A stretch of 64,000 nucleotides of DNA from Siphonodentalium dalli (taxonomy: Eukaryota > Mollusca > Scaphopoda > Gadilida > Siphonodentaliidae), in contig CP136065.1 of assembly GCA_032622095.1 (NCBI GenBank), positions 37,608,732 through 37,672,731 on the forward strand, given 5' to 3'. The notes under the pieces were generated by a model. The model was not told the origin of the DNA. It saw only the letters and a list, made by a program, of their open reading frames with translations, and ran no database searches. Shown piece after piece: positions 43,612 to 58,600 of this stretch (position 1 is the first letter of the stretch; the number at the start of each line of letters is the position of its first letter). Made by a program: the position numbers and the translations under genes.

Positions 43612-46600
43612 AGCTAAAGATCGAACACATATGCACACTGGTGTTGTAACATGCACATTTGTGTTGTAAAATACCACATATATGTTTAAAACATCGAACA
43701 TCCAGTGGCTGTATAAAAGTCGATGTCATGTATATGTTCAATAAAAAGTGAGTAGTGGCATATATTTATTCAATAATATAACATATATATGACACATACA
43801 TAAAATAAAGTGCTGTCTTTGTTCACATATACAACCATATGTATTGGATAATATAGAACATAAATGAGCATTTTACAACAGCATGCCGTGTGCATATGTG
43901 TTCGATCTTTAGCTTTGGTCAGATCTTCATGAAATTTGTCATGGATGTTAACAATGACATCTAGATGGGAACGAGTAATTTTGGGGTCATTCCACCAAAA
44001 AACATGGCCGCCAGCAGCCATCTTGAATTTTACTCTTTGCATGACTAAATCGTTTAGCACGGGCTACAGGTCGTACCTTTGGTCGGATCTTCATGAAATT
44101 TGTCACAGATGTTAACAATGACACGTAGATGTGAATGAGTCATTTTGGGGTCATTCGGCCAAAAAACATGGCCCCCAGCAACCATCTTGAATTTTACTCT
44201 TTACATTACTAAATCCTTTGGCACGGGCTACAGGTCGTACCTTTGGTCAGATCTTCAGGGAATAATTTAATGTGTTACAGTCAATGGAGCGATTAGGAAT
44301 GTGGAAAATTGAATGTCTAATACTAGGTTATCAACATGGAGAGATATACCGGTATGTATATAATATATTATAAAAGTAAAATCTAAGATGGTTGCTGGCG
44401 GCTATATTTAAAAATATTTGATAGCTTTAGTCATGCAAAAAGTAAAATCCAACATGGCCATTGGCAGCCATGCTTTAATGCCGAAAAACCCTAAAATGGC
44501 TCGTTCCCATCTACATGTCATTGTTAACATCCATAACACATTTCATGATCAGACGAACAGTACGACCTGTAGCCCGCGCCAATGGCTTAAATTTTTAAAT
44601 CCGAGATGACCGCCAGCGGCCATGTTTTTTGGCCAAATGACCCCAAATGACTCGTTCCCATCTACATGTCAATGTCAATATCCATGACAAATTTCATAAA
44701 GATTAGACCAAAGGTACAACCTGTAGCCCGCGCCAAAGGATTTAGTCATGCAAAGAGTAAAATCCAAGATGGCTGCTGGCGGCCATGTTTTTTGGCCAAA
44801 TGACCCCAAAATGACTCGTTCCCATCTACATGTCAATGTCAATATTCATGACAAATTTCATGAAGATCTGACCAAAGCTAAAGATCGAACACATATGCAC
44901 ACTGGTGTTGTAACATGCACATTTGTGTTGTAAAATACCACATATATGTTTACAACATCGAACATCCAGTGCCTGTATAAAAGTCAATGTCATGTATATG
45001 TTCAATAAAAAGTGAGTACTGGCATATATTTATTCAATAATATAACATATATATGACACATACATCAAATAAAGTGCTGTCTTTGTTCACATATACAACC
45101 ATATGTATTGGATAATATAGAACATAAATGAGCATTTTACAACAGCATGATGTGTGCATATGTGTTCGATCTTTAGCTTTGGTCAGATCTTCATGAAATT
45201 TGTCATGGATGTTAACAATGACATCTAGATGGAACGAGTAATTTTGGGGTCATTCCGCCAAAAAACATGGCCGCCAGCAGCCATCTTGAATTTTACTCTT
45301 TGCATGACTAAATCGTTTAGCACGGGCTACAGGTCATACCTTTGGTCGGATCTCCATGAAATTTGGCACGGATGTTAACAATGACATGTAGATGTGAACG
45401 AGTCATTTTGGGGTCATTCGGCCAAAAAACATGGCCGCCAGCAACCATCTTGAATTTTACTCTTTGCATGACTAAATCGTTTAGCACGGGCTACAGGTCA
45501 TACCTTTTGTCGGATCTTCATGAAATTTGTCACGGATGTTAACAATGACATGTAGATGTGAACGAGTCATTTTGGGGTCATTCGGCCAAAAAACATGGCC
45601 GCCAGCAACCATCTTGAATTTTACTCTTTACATTACTAAATCCTTTGGCACGGGCTACAGGTCGTACCTTTGGTCAGATCTTCAGGGAATAATTTAATGT
45701 GTTACAGTCAATGGAGCGATTAGGAATGTGGAAAATTGAATGTCTAATACTAGGTTATCAACATGGAGAGATATACCGGTATGTATATAAAAGTAAAATC
45801 TAAGATGGTTGCTGGCGGCTATATTCAAAAATATTTGATAGCTTTAGTCATGCAAAAAGTAAAATCCAACATGGCCATTGGCAGCCATGCGTTAATGCCG
45901 AAAAACCCTAAAATGGCTCGTTCCCATCTACATGTCATTGTTAACATCCATAACACATTTCATGATCAGACGAACAGTACGACCTGTAGCCCGCGCCAAT
46001 GGCTTAAATTTTTTAATCCGAGATGACCGCCAGCGGCCATGTTTTTTGGCCAAATGACCCCAAATGACTCGTTCCCATCTACATGTCAATGTCAATATCC
46101 ATGACAAATTTCATAAAGATTAGACCAAAGGTACAACCTGTAGCCCGCGCCAAAGGATTTAGTAATGCAAAGAGTAAAATCCAAGATGGCTGCTGGCGGC
46201 CATGTTTTTCGGCCAAATAACCCCAAAATGACTCGTTCCCATATACATGTCATTTCTAATATCAATGACAAATTTAATGAAGTTCCGACCAAAGGTACGA
46301 CCTGTAGCCAATGCCAAAGGATTTAGTCATGCAAAGAGTAAAATCCAAGATGGCTGCTGGAGGCCATGTTTTTTAGCCAAATGACCCCAAAATGACTCGT
46401 ACCCATCTACATGTCAATGTCAATATTCATGACAAATTTCATGAAGATCTGACCAAAGCTAAAGATCGAACACATATGCACACTGGTGTTGTAACATGCA
46501 CATTTGTGTTGTAAAATACCACATATATGTTTAAAACATCGAACATCCAGTGGCTGTATAAAAGTCGATGTCATGTATATGTTCAATAAAAAGTGAGTAG

Positions 46601-49600
46601 TGGCATATATTTATTCAATAATATAACATATATATGACACATACATAAAATAAAGTGCTGTCTTTGTTCACATATACAACCATATGTATTGGATAATATA
46701 GAACATAAATGAGCATTTTACAACAGCATGCCGTGTGCATATGTGTTCGATCTTTAGCTTTGGTCAGATCTTCATGAAATTTGTCATGGATGTTAACAAT
46801 GACATCTAGATGGGAACGAGTAATTTTGGGGTCATTCCACCAAAAAACATGGCCGCCAGCAGCCATCTTGAATTTTACTCTTTGCATGACTAAATCGTTT
46901 AGCACGGGCTACAGGTCGTACCTTTGGTCGGATCTTCATGAAATTTGTCACAGATGTTAACAATGACACGTAGATGTGAATGAGTCATTTTGGGGTCATT
47001 CGGCCAAAAAACATGGCCCCCAGCAACCATCTTGAATTTTACTCTTTACATTACTAAATCCTTTGGCACGGGCTACAGGTCGTACCTTTGGTCAGATCTT
47101 CAGGGAATAATTTAATGTGTTACAGTCAATGGAGCGATTAGGAATGTGGAAAATTGAATGTCTAATACTAGGTTATCAACATGGAGAGATATACCGGTAT
47201 GTATATAATATATTATAAAAGTAAAATCTAAGATGGTTGCTGGCGGCTATATTTAAAAATATTTGATAGCTTTAGTCATGCAAAAAGTAAAATCCAACAT
47301 GGCCATTGGCAGCCATGCTTTAATGCCGAAAAACCCTAAAATGGCTCGTTCCCATCTACATGTCATTGTTAACATCCATAACACATTTCATGATCAGACG
47401 AACAGTACGACCTGTAGCCCGCGCCAATGGCTTAAATTTTTAAATCCGAGATGACCGCCAGCGGCCATGTTTTTTGGCCAAATGACCCCAAATGACTCGT
47501 TCCCATCTACATGTCAATGTCAATATCCATGACAAATTTCATAAAGATTAGACCAAAGGTACAACCTGTAGCCCGCGCCAAAGGATTTAGTCATGCAAAG
47601 AGTAAAATCCAAGATGGCTGCTGGCGGCCATGTTTTTTGGCCAAATGACCCCAAAATGACTCGTTCCCATCTACATGTCAATGTCAATATTCATGACAAA
47701 TTTCATGAAGATCTGACCAAAGCTAAAGATCGAACACATATGCACACTGGTGTTGTAACATGCACATTTGTGTTGTAAAATACCACATATATGTTTACAA
47801 CATCGAACATCCAGTGCCTGTATAAAAGTCAATGTCATGTATATGTTCAATAAAAAGTGAGTACTGGCATATATTTATTCAATAATATAACATATATATG
47901 ACACATACATCAAATAAAGTGCTGTCTTTGTTCACATATACAACCATATGTATTGGATAATATAGAACATAAATGAGCATTTTACAACAGCATGATGTGT
48001 GCATATGTGTTCGATCTTTAGCTTTGGTCAGATCTTCATGAAATTTGTCATGGATGTTAACAATGACATCTAGATGGAACGAGTAATTTTGGGGTCATTC
48101 CGCCAAAAAACATGGCCGCCAGCAGCCATCTTGAATTTTACTCTTTGCATGACTAAATCGTTTAGCACGGGCTACAGGTCATACCTTTGGTCGGATCTCC
48201 ATGAAATTTGGCACGGATGTTAACAATGACATGTAGATGTGAACGAGTCATTTTGGGGTCATTCGGCCAAAAAACATGGCCGCCAGCAACCATCTTGAAT
48301 TTTACTCTTTGCATGACTAAATCGTTTAGCACGGGCTACAGGTCATACCTTTTGTCGGATCTTCATGAAATTTGTCACGGATGTTAACAATGACATGTAG
48401 ATGTGAACGAGTCATTTTGGGGTCATTCGGCCAAAAAACATGGCCGCCAGCAACCATCTTGAATTTTACTCTTTACATTACTAAATCCTTTGGCACGGGC
48501 TACAGGTCGTACCTTTGGTCAGATCTTCAGGGAATAATTTAATGTGTTACAGTCAATGGAGCGATTAGGAATGTGGAAAATTGAATGTCTAATACTAGGT
48601 TATCAACATGGAGAGATATACCGGTATGTATATAAAAGTAAAATCTAAGATGGTTGCTGGCGGCTATATTCAAAAATATTTGATAGCTTTAGTCATGCAA
48701 AAAGTAAAATCCAACATGGCCATTGGCAGCCATGCGTTAATGCCGAAAAACCCTAAAATGGCTCGTTCCCATCTACATGTCATTGTTAACATCCATAACA
48801 CATTTCATGATCAGACGAACAGTACGACCTGTAGCCCGCGCCAATGGCTTAAATTTTTTAATCCGAGATGACCGCCAGCGGCCATGTTTTTTGGCCAAAT
48901 GACCCCAAATGACTCGTTCCCATCTACATGTCAATGTCAATATCCATGACAAATTTCATAAAGATTAGACCAAAGGTACAACCTGTAGCCCGCGCCAAAG
49001 GATTTAGTAATGCAAAGAGTAAAATCCAAGATGGCTGCTGGCGGCCATGTTTTTCGGCCAAATAACCCCAAAATGACTCGTTCCCATATACATGTCATTT
49101 CTAATATCAATGACAAATTTAATGAAGTTCCGACCAAAGGTACGACCTGTAGCCAATGCCAAAGGATTTAGTCATGCAAAGAGTAAAATCCAAGATGGCT
49201 GCTGGAGGCCATGTTTTTTAGCCAAATGACCCCAAAATGACTCGTACCCATCTACATGTCAATGTCAATATTCATGACAAATTTCATGAAGATCTGACCA
49301 AAGCTAAAGATCGAACACATATGCACACTGGTGTTGTAACATGCACATTTGTGTTGTAAAATACCACATATATGTTTAAAACATCGAACATCCAGTGGCT
49401 GTATAAAAGTCGATGTCATGTATATGTTCAATAAAAAGTGAGTAGTGGCATATATTTATTCAATAATATAACATATATATGACACATACATAAAATAAAG
49501 TGCTGTCTTTGTTCACATATACAACCATATGTATTGGATAATATAGAACATAAATGAGCATTTTACAACAGCATGCCGTGTGCATATGTGTTCGATCTTT

Positions 49601-52600
49601 AGCTTTGGTCAGATCTTCATGAAATTTGTCATGGATGTTAACAATGACATCTAGATGGGAACGAGTAATTTTGGGGTCATTCCACCAAAAAACATGGCCG
49701 CCAGCAGCCATCTTGAATTTTACTCTTTGCATGACTAAATCGTTTAGCACGGGCTACAGGTCGTACCTTTGGTCGGATCTTCATGAAATTTGTCACAGAT
49801 GTTAACAATGACACGTAGATGTGAATGAGTCATATTGGGGTCATTCGGCCAAAAAACATGGCCCCCAGCAACCATCTTGAATTTTACTCTTTACATTACT
49901 AAATCCTTTGGCACGGGCTACAGGTCGTACCTTTGGTCAGATCTTCAGGGAATAATTTAATGTGTTACAGTCAATGGAGCGATTAGGAATGTGGAAAATT
50001 GAATGTCTAATACTAGGTTATCAACATGGAGAGATATACCGGTATGTATATAATATATTATAAAAGTAAAATCTAAGATGGTTGCTGGCGGCTATATTTA
50101 AAAATATTTGATAGCTTTAGTCATGCAAAAAGTAAAATCCAACATGGCCATTGGCAGCCATGCTTTAATGCCGAAAAACCCTAAAATGGCTCGATCCCAT
50201 CTACATGTCATTGTTAACATCCATAACACATTTCATGATCAGACGAACAGTACGACCTGTAGCCCGCGCCAATGGCTTAAATTTTTAAATCCGAGATGAC
50301 CGCCAGCGGCCATGTTTTTTGGCCAAATGACCCCAAATGACTCGTTCCCATCTACATGTCAATGTCAATATCCATGACAAATTTCATAAAGATTAGACCA
50401 AAGGTACAACCTGTAGCCCGCGCCAAAGGATTTAGTCATGCAAAGAGTAAAATCCAAGATGGCTGCTGGCGGCCATGTTTTTTGGCCAAATGACCCCAAA
50501 ATGACTCGTTCCCATCTACATGTCAATGTCAATATTCATGACAAATTTCATGAAGATCTGACCAAAGCTAAAGATCGAACACATATGCACACTGGTGTTG
50601 TAACATGCACATTTGTGTTGTAAAATACCACATATATGTTTACAACATCGAACATCCAGTGCCTGTATAAAAGTCAATGTCATGTATATGTTCAATAAAA
50701 AGTGAGTACTGGCATATATTTATTCAATAATATAACATATATATGACACATACATCAAATAAAGTGCTGTCTTTGTTCACATATACAACCATATGTATTG
50801 GATAATATAGAACATAAATGAGCATTTTACAACAGCATGATGTGTGCATATGTGTTCGATCTTTAGCTTTGGTCAGATCTTCATGAAATTTGTCATGGAT
50901 GTTAACAATGACATCTAGATGGAACGAGTAATTTTGGGGTCATTCCGCCAAAAAACATGGCCGCCAGCAGCCATCTTGAATTTTACTCTTTGCATGACTA
51001 AATCGTTTAGCACGGGCTACAGGTCATACCTTTGGTCGGATCTCCATGAAATTTGGCACGGATGTTAACAATGACATGTAGATGTGAACGAGTCATTTTG
51101 GGGTCATTCGGCCAAAAAACATGGCCGCCAGCAACCATCTTGAATTTTACTCTTTGCATGACTAAATCGTTTAGCACGGGCTACAGGTCATACCTTTTGT
51201 CGGATCTTCATGAAATTTGTCACGGATGTTAACAATGACATGTAGATGTGAACGAGTCATTTTGGGGTCATTCGGCCAAAAAACATGGCCGCCAGCAACC
51301 ATCTTGAATTTTACTCTTTACATTACTAAATCCTTTGGCACGGGCTACAGGTCGTACCTTTGGTCAGATCTTCAGGGAATAATTTAATGTGTTACAGTCA
51401 ATGGAGCGATTAGGAATGTGGAAAATTGAATGTCTAATACTAGGTTATCAACATGGAGAGATATACCGGTATGTATATAAAAGTAAAATCTAAGATGGTT
51501 GCTGGCGGCTATATTCAAAAATATTTGATAGCTTTAGTCATGCAAAAAGTAAAATCCAACATGGCCATTGGCAGCCATGCGTTAATGCCGAAAAACCCTA
51601 AAATGGCTCGTTCCCATCTACATGTCATTGTTAACATCCATAACACATTTCATGATCAGACGAACAGTACGACCTGTAGCCCGCGCCAATGGCTTAAATT
51701 TTTTAATCCGAGATGACCGCCAGCGGCCATGTTTTTTGGCCAAATGACCCCAAATGACTCGTTCCCATCTACATGTCAATGTCAATATCCATGACAAATT
51801 TCATAAAGATTAGACCAAAGGTACAACCTGTAGCCCGCGCCAAAGGATTTAGTAATGCAAAGAGTAAAATCCAAGATGGCTGCTGGCGGCCATGTTTTTC
51901 GGCCAAATAACCCCAAAATGACTCGTTCCCATATACATGTCATTTCTAATATCAATGACAAATTTAATGAAGTTCCGACCAAAGGTACGACCTGTAGCCA
52001 ATGCCAAAGGATTTAGTCATGCAAAGAGTAAAATCCAAGATGGCTGCTGGAGGCCATGTTTTTTAGCCAAATGACCCCAAAATGACTCGTACCCATCTAC
52101 ATGTCAATGTCAATATTCATGACAAATTTCATGAAGATCTGACCAAAGCTAAAGATCGAACACATATGCACACTGGTGTTGTAACATGCACATTTGTGTT
52201 GTAAAATACCACATATATGTTTAAAACATCGAACATCCAGTGGCTGTATAAAAGTCGATGTCATGTATATGTTCAATAAAAAGTGAGTAGTGGCATATAT
52301 TTATTCAATAATATAACATATATATGACACATACATAAAATAAAGTGCTGTCTTTGTTCACATATACAACCATATGTATTGGATAATATAGAACATAAAT
52401 GAGCATTTTACAACAGCATGCCGTGTGCATATGTGTTCGATCTTTAGCTTTGGTCAGATCTTCATGAAATTTGTCATGGATGTTAACAATGACATCTAGA
52501 TGGGAACGAGTAATTTTGGGGTCATTCCACCAAAAAACATGGCCGCCAGCAGCCATCTTGAATTTTACTCTTTGCATGACTAAATCGTTTAGCACGGGCT

Positions 52601-55600
52601 ACAGGTCGTACCTTTGGTCGGATCTTCATGAAATTTGTCACAGATGTTAACAATGACACGTAGATGTGAATGAGTCATTTTGGGGTCATTCGGCCAAAAA
52701 ACATGGCCCCCAGCAACCATCTTGAATTTTACTCTTTACATTACTAAATCCTTTGGCACGGGCTACAGGTCGTACCTTTGGTCAGATCTTCAGGGAATAA
52801 TTTAATGTGTTACAGTCAATGGAGCGATTAGGAATGTGGAAAATTGAATGTCTAATACTAGGTTATCAACATGGAGAGATATACCGGTATGTATATAATA
52901 TATTATAAAAGTAAAATCTAAGATGGTTGCTGGCGGCTATATTTAAAAATATTTGATAGCTTTAGTCATGCAAAAAGTAAAATCCAACATGGCCATTGGC
53001 AGCCATGCTTTAATGCCGAAAAACCCTAAAATGGCTCGTTCCCATCTACATGTCATTGTTAACATCCATAACACATTTCATGATCAGACGAACAGTACGA
53101 CCTGTAGCCCGCGCCAATGGCTTAAATTTTTAAATCCGAGATGACCGCCAGCGGCCATGTTTTTTGGCCAAATGACCCCAAATGACTCGTTCCCATCTAC
53201 ATGTCAATGTCAATATCCATGACAAATTTCATAAAGATTAGACCAAAGGTACAACCTGTAGCCCGCGCCAAAGGATTTAGTCATGCAAAGAGTAAAATCC
53301 AAGATGGCTGCTGGCGGCCATGTTTTTTGGCCAAATGACCCCAAAATGACTCGTTCCCATCTACATGTCAATGTCAATATTCATGACAAATTTCATGAAG
53401 ATCTGACCAAAGCTAAAGATCGAACACATATGCACACTGGTGTTGTAACATGCACATTTGTGTTGTAAAATACCACATATATGTTTACAACATCGAACAT
53501 CCAGTGCCTGTATAAAAGTCAATGTCATGTATATGTTCAATAAAAAGTGAGTACTGGCATATATTTATTCAATAATATAACATATATATGACACATACAT
53601 CAAATAAAGTGCTGTCTTTGTTCACATATACAACCATATGTATTGGATAATATAGAACATAAATGAGCATTTTACAACAGCATGATGTGTGCATATGTGT
53701 TCGATCTTTAGCTTTGGTCAGATCTTCATGAAATTTGTCATGGATGTTAACAATGACATCTAGATGGAACGAGTAATTTTGGGGTCATTCCGCCAAAAAA
53801 CATGGCCGCCAGCAGCCATCTTGAATTTTACTCTTTGCATGACTAAATCGTTTAGCACGGGCTACAGGTCATACCTTTGGTCGGATCTCCATGAAATTTG
53901 GCACGGATGTTAACAATGACATGTAGATGTGAACGAGTCATTTTGGGGTCATTCGGCCAAAAAACATGGCCGCCAGCAACCATCTTGAATTTTACTCTTT
54001 GCATGACTAAATCGTTTAGCACGGGCTACAGGTCATACCTTTTGTCGGATCTTCATGAAATTTGTCACGGATGTTAACAATGACATGTAGATGTGAACGA
54101 GTCATTTTGGGGTCATTCGGCCAAAAAACATGGCCGCCAGCAACCATCTTGAATTTTACTCTTTACATTACTAAATCCTTTGGCACGGGCTACAGGTCGT
54201 ACCTTTGGTCAGATCTTCAGGGAATAATTTAATGTGTTACAGTCAATGGAGCGATTAGGAATGTGGAAAATTGAATGTCTAATACTAGGTTATCAACATG
54301 GAGAGATATACCGGTATGTATATAAAAGTAAAATCTAAGATGGTTGCTGGCGGCTATATTCAAAAATATTTGATAGCTTTAGTCATGCAAAAAGTAAAAT
54401 CCAACATGGCCATTGGCAGCCATGCGTTAATGCCGAAAAACCCTAAAATGGCTCGTTCCCATCTACATGTCATTGTTAACATCCATAACACATTTCATGA
54501 TCAGACGAACAGTACGACCTGTAGCCCGCGCCAATGGCTTAAATTTTTTAATCCGAGATGACCGCCAGCGGCCATGTTTTTTGGCCAAATGACCCCAAAT
54601 GACTCGTTCCCATCTACATGTCAATGTCAATATCCATGACAAATTTCATAAAGATTAGACCAAAGGTACAACCTGTAGCCCGCGCCAAAGGATTTAGTAA
54701 TGCAAAGAGTAAAATCCAAGATGGCTGCTGGCGGCCATGTTTTTCGGCCAAATAACCCCAAAATGACTCGTTCCCATATACATGTCATTTCTAATATCAA
54801 TGACAAATTTAATGAAGTTCCGACCAAAGGTACGACCTGTAGCCAATGCCAAAGGATTTAGTCATGCAAAGAGTAAAATCCAAGATGGCTGCTGGAGGCC
54901 ATGTTTTTTAGCCAAATGACCCCAAAATGACTCGTACCCATCTACATGTCAATGTCAATATTCATGACAAATTTCATGAAGATCTGACCAAAGCTAAAGA
55001 TCGAACACATATGCACACTGGTGTTGTAACATGCACATTTGTGTTGTAAAATACCACATATATGTTTAAAACATCGAACATCCAGTGGCTGTATAAAAGT
55101 CGATGTCATGTATATGTTCAATAAAAAGTGAGTAGTGGCATATATTTATTCAATAATATAACATATATATGACACATACATAAAATAAAGTGCTGTCTTT
55201 GTTCACATATACAACCATATGTATTGGATAATATAGAACATAAATGAGCATTTTACAACAGCATGCCGTGTGCATATGTGTTCGATCTTTAGCTTTGGTC
55301 AGATCTTCATGAAATTTGTCATGGATGTTAACAATGACATCTAGATGGGAACGAGTAATTTTGGGGTCATTCCACCAAAAAACATGGCCGCCAGCAGCCA
55401 TCTTGAATTTTACTCTTTGCATGACTAAATCGTTTAGCACGGGCTACAGGTCGTACCTTTGGTCGGATCTTCATGAAATTTGTCACAGATGTTAACAATG
55501 ACACGTAGATGTGAATGAGTCATATTGGGGTCATTCGGCCAAAAAACATGGCCCCCAGCAACCATCTTGAATTTTACTCTTTACATTACTAAATCCTTTG

Positions 55601-58600
55601 GCACGGGCTACAGGTCGTACCTTTGGTCAGATCTTCAGGGAATAATTTAATGTGTTACAGTCAATGGAGCGATTAGGAATGTGGAAAATTGAATGTCTAA
55701 TACTAGGTTATCAACATGGAGAGATATACCGGTATGTATATAATATATTATAAAAGTAAAATCTAAGATGGTTGCTGGCGGCTATATTTAAAAATATTTG
55801 ATAGCTTTAGTCATGCAAAAAGTAAAATCCAACATGGCCATTGGCAGCCATGCTTTAATGCCGAAAAACCCTAAAATGGCTCGTTCCCATCTACATGTCA
55901 TTGTTAACATCCATAACACATTTCATGATCAGACGAACAGTACGACCTGTAGCCCGCGCCAATGGCTTAAATTTTTAAATCCGAGATGACCGCCAGCGGC
56001 CATGTTTTTTGGCCAAATGACCCCAAATGACTCGTTCCCATCTACATGTCAATGTCAATATCCATGACAAATTTCATAAAGATTAGACCAAAGGTACAAC
56101 CTGTAGCCCGCGCCAAAGGATTTAGTCATGCAAAGAGTAAAATCCAAGATGGCTGCTGGCGGCCATGTTTTTTGGCCAAATGACCCCAAAATGACTCGTT
56201 CCCATCTACATGTCAATGTCAATATTCATGACAAATTTCATGAAGATCTGACCAAAGCTAAAGATCGAACACATATGCACACTGGTGTTGTAACATGCAC
56301 ATTTGTGTTGTAAAATACCACATATATGTTTACAACATCGAACATCCAGTGCCTGTATAAAAGTCAATGTCATGTATATGTTCAATAAAAAGTGAGTACT
56401 GGCATATATTTATTCAATAATATAACATATATATGACACATACATCAAATAAAGTGCTGTCTTTGTTCACATATACAACCATATGTATTGGATAATATAG
56501 AACATAAATGAGCATTTTACAACAGCATGATGTGTGCATATGTGTTCGATCTTTAGCTTTGGTCAGATCTTCATGAAATTTGTCATGGATGTTAACAATG
56601 ACATCTAGATGGAACGAGTAATTTTGGGGTCATTCCGCCAAAAAACATGGCCGCCAGCAGCCATCTTGAATTTTACTCTTTGCATGACTAAATCGTTTAG
56701 CACGGGCTACAGGTCATACCTTTGGTCGGATCTCCATGAAATTTGGCACGGATGTTAACAATGACATGTAGATGTGAACGAGTCATTTTGGGGTCATTCG
56801 GCCAAAAAACATGGCCGCCAGCAACCATCTTGAATTTTACTCTTTGCATGACTAAATCGTTTAGCACGGGCTACAGGTCATACCTTTTGTCGGATCTTCA
56901 TGAAATTTGTCACGGATGTTAACAATGACATGTAGATGTGAACGAGTCATTTTGGGGTCATTCGGCCAAAAAACATGGCCGCCAGCAACCATCTTGAATT
57001 TTACTCTTTACATTACTAAATCCTTTGGCACGGGCTACAGGTCGTACCTTTGGTCAGATCTTCAGGGAATAATTTAATGTGTTACAGTCAATGGAGCGAT
57101 TAGGAATGTGGAAAATTGAATGTCTAATACTAGGTTATCAACATGGAGAGATATACCGGTATGTATATAAAAGTAAAATCTAAGATGGTTGCTGGCGGCT
57201 ATATTCAAAAATATTTGATAGCTTTAGTCATGCAAAAAGTAAAATCCAACATGGCCATTGGCAGCCATGCGTTAATGCCGAAAAACCCTAAAATGGCTCG
57301 TTCCCATCTACATGTCATTGTTAACATCCATAACACATTTCATGATCAGACGAACAGTACGACCTGTAGCCCGCGCCAATGGCTTAAATTTTTTAATCCG
57401 AGATGACCGCCAGCGGCCATGTTTTTTGGCCAAATGACCCCAAATGACTCGTTCCCATCTACATGTCAATGTCAATATCCATGACAAATTTCATAAAGAT
57501 TAGACCAAAGGTACAACCTGTAGCCCGCGCCAAAGGATTTAGTAATGCAAAGAGTAAAATCCAAGATGGCTGCTGGCGGCCATGTTTTTCGGCCAAATAA
57601 CCCCAAAATGACTCGTTCCCATATACATGTCATTTCTAATATCAATGACAAATTTAATGAAGTTCCGACCAAAGGTACGACCTGTAGCCAATGCCAAAGG
57701 ATTTAGTCATGCAAAGAGTAAAATCCAAGATGGCTGCTGGAGGCCATGTTTTTTAGCCAAATGACCCCAAAATGACTCGTACCCATCTACATGTCAATGT
57801 CAATATTCATGACAAATTTCATGAAGATCTGACCAAAGCTAAAGATCGAACACATATGCACACTGGTGTTGTAACATGCACATTTGTGTTGTAAAATACC
57901 ACATATATGTTTAAAACATCGAACATCCAGTGGCTGTATAAAAGTCGATGTCATGTATATGTTCAATAAAAAGTGAGTAGTGGCATATATTTATTCAATA
58001 ATATAACATATATATGACACATACATAAAATAAAGTGCTGTCTTTGTTCACATATACAACCATATGTATTGGATAATATAGAACATAAATGAGCATTTTA
58101 CAACAGCATGCCGTGTGCATATGTGTTCGATCTTTAGCTTTGGTCAGATCTTCATGAAATTTGTCATGGATGTTAACAATGACATCTAGATGGGAACGAG
58201 TAATTTTGGGGTCATTCCACCAAAAAACATGGCCGCCAGCAGCCATCTTGAATTTTACTCTTTGCATGACTAAATCGTTTAGCACGGGCTACAGGTCGTA
58301 CCTTTGGTCGGATCTTCATGAAATTTGTCACAGATGTTAACAATGACACGTAGATGTGAATGAGTCATTTTGGGGTCATTCGGCCAAAAAACATGGCCCC
58401 CAGCAACCATCTTGAATTTTACTCTTTACATTACTAAATCCTTTGGCACGGGCTACAGGTCGTACCTTTGGTCAGATCTTCAGGGAATAATTTAATGTGT
58501 TACAGTCAATGGAGCGATTAGGAATGTGGAAAATTGAATGTCTAATACTAGGTTATCAACATGGAGAGATATACCGGTATGTATATAATATATTATAAAA

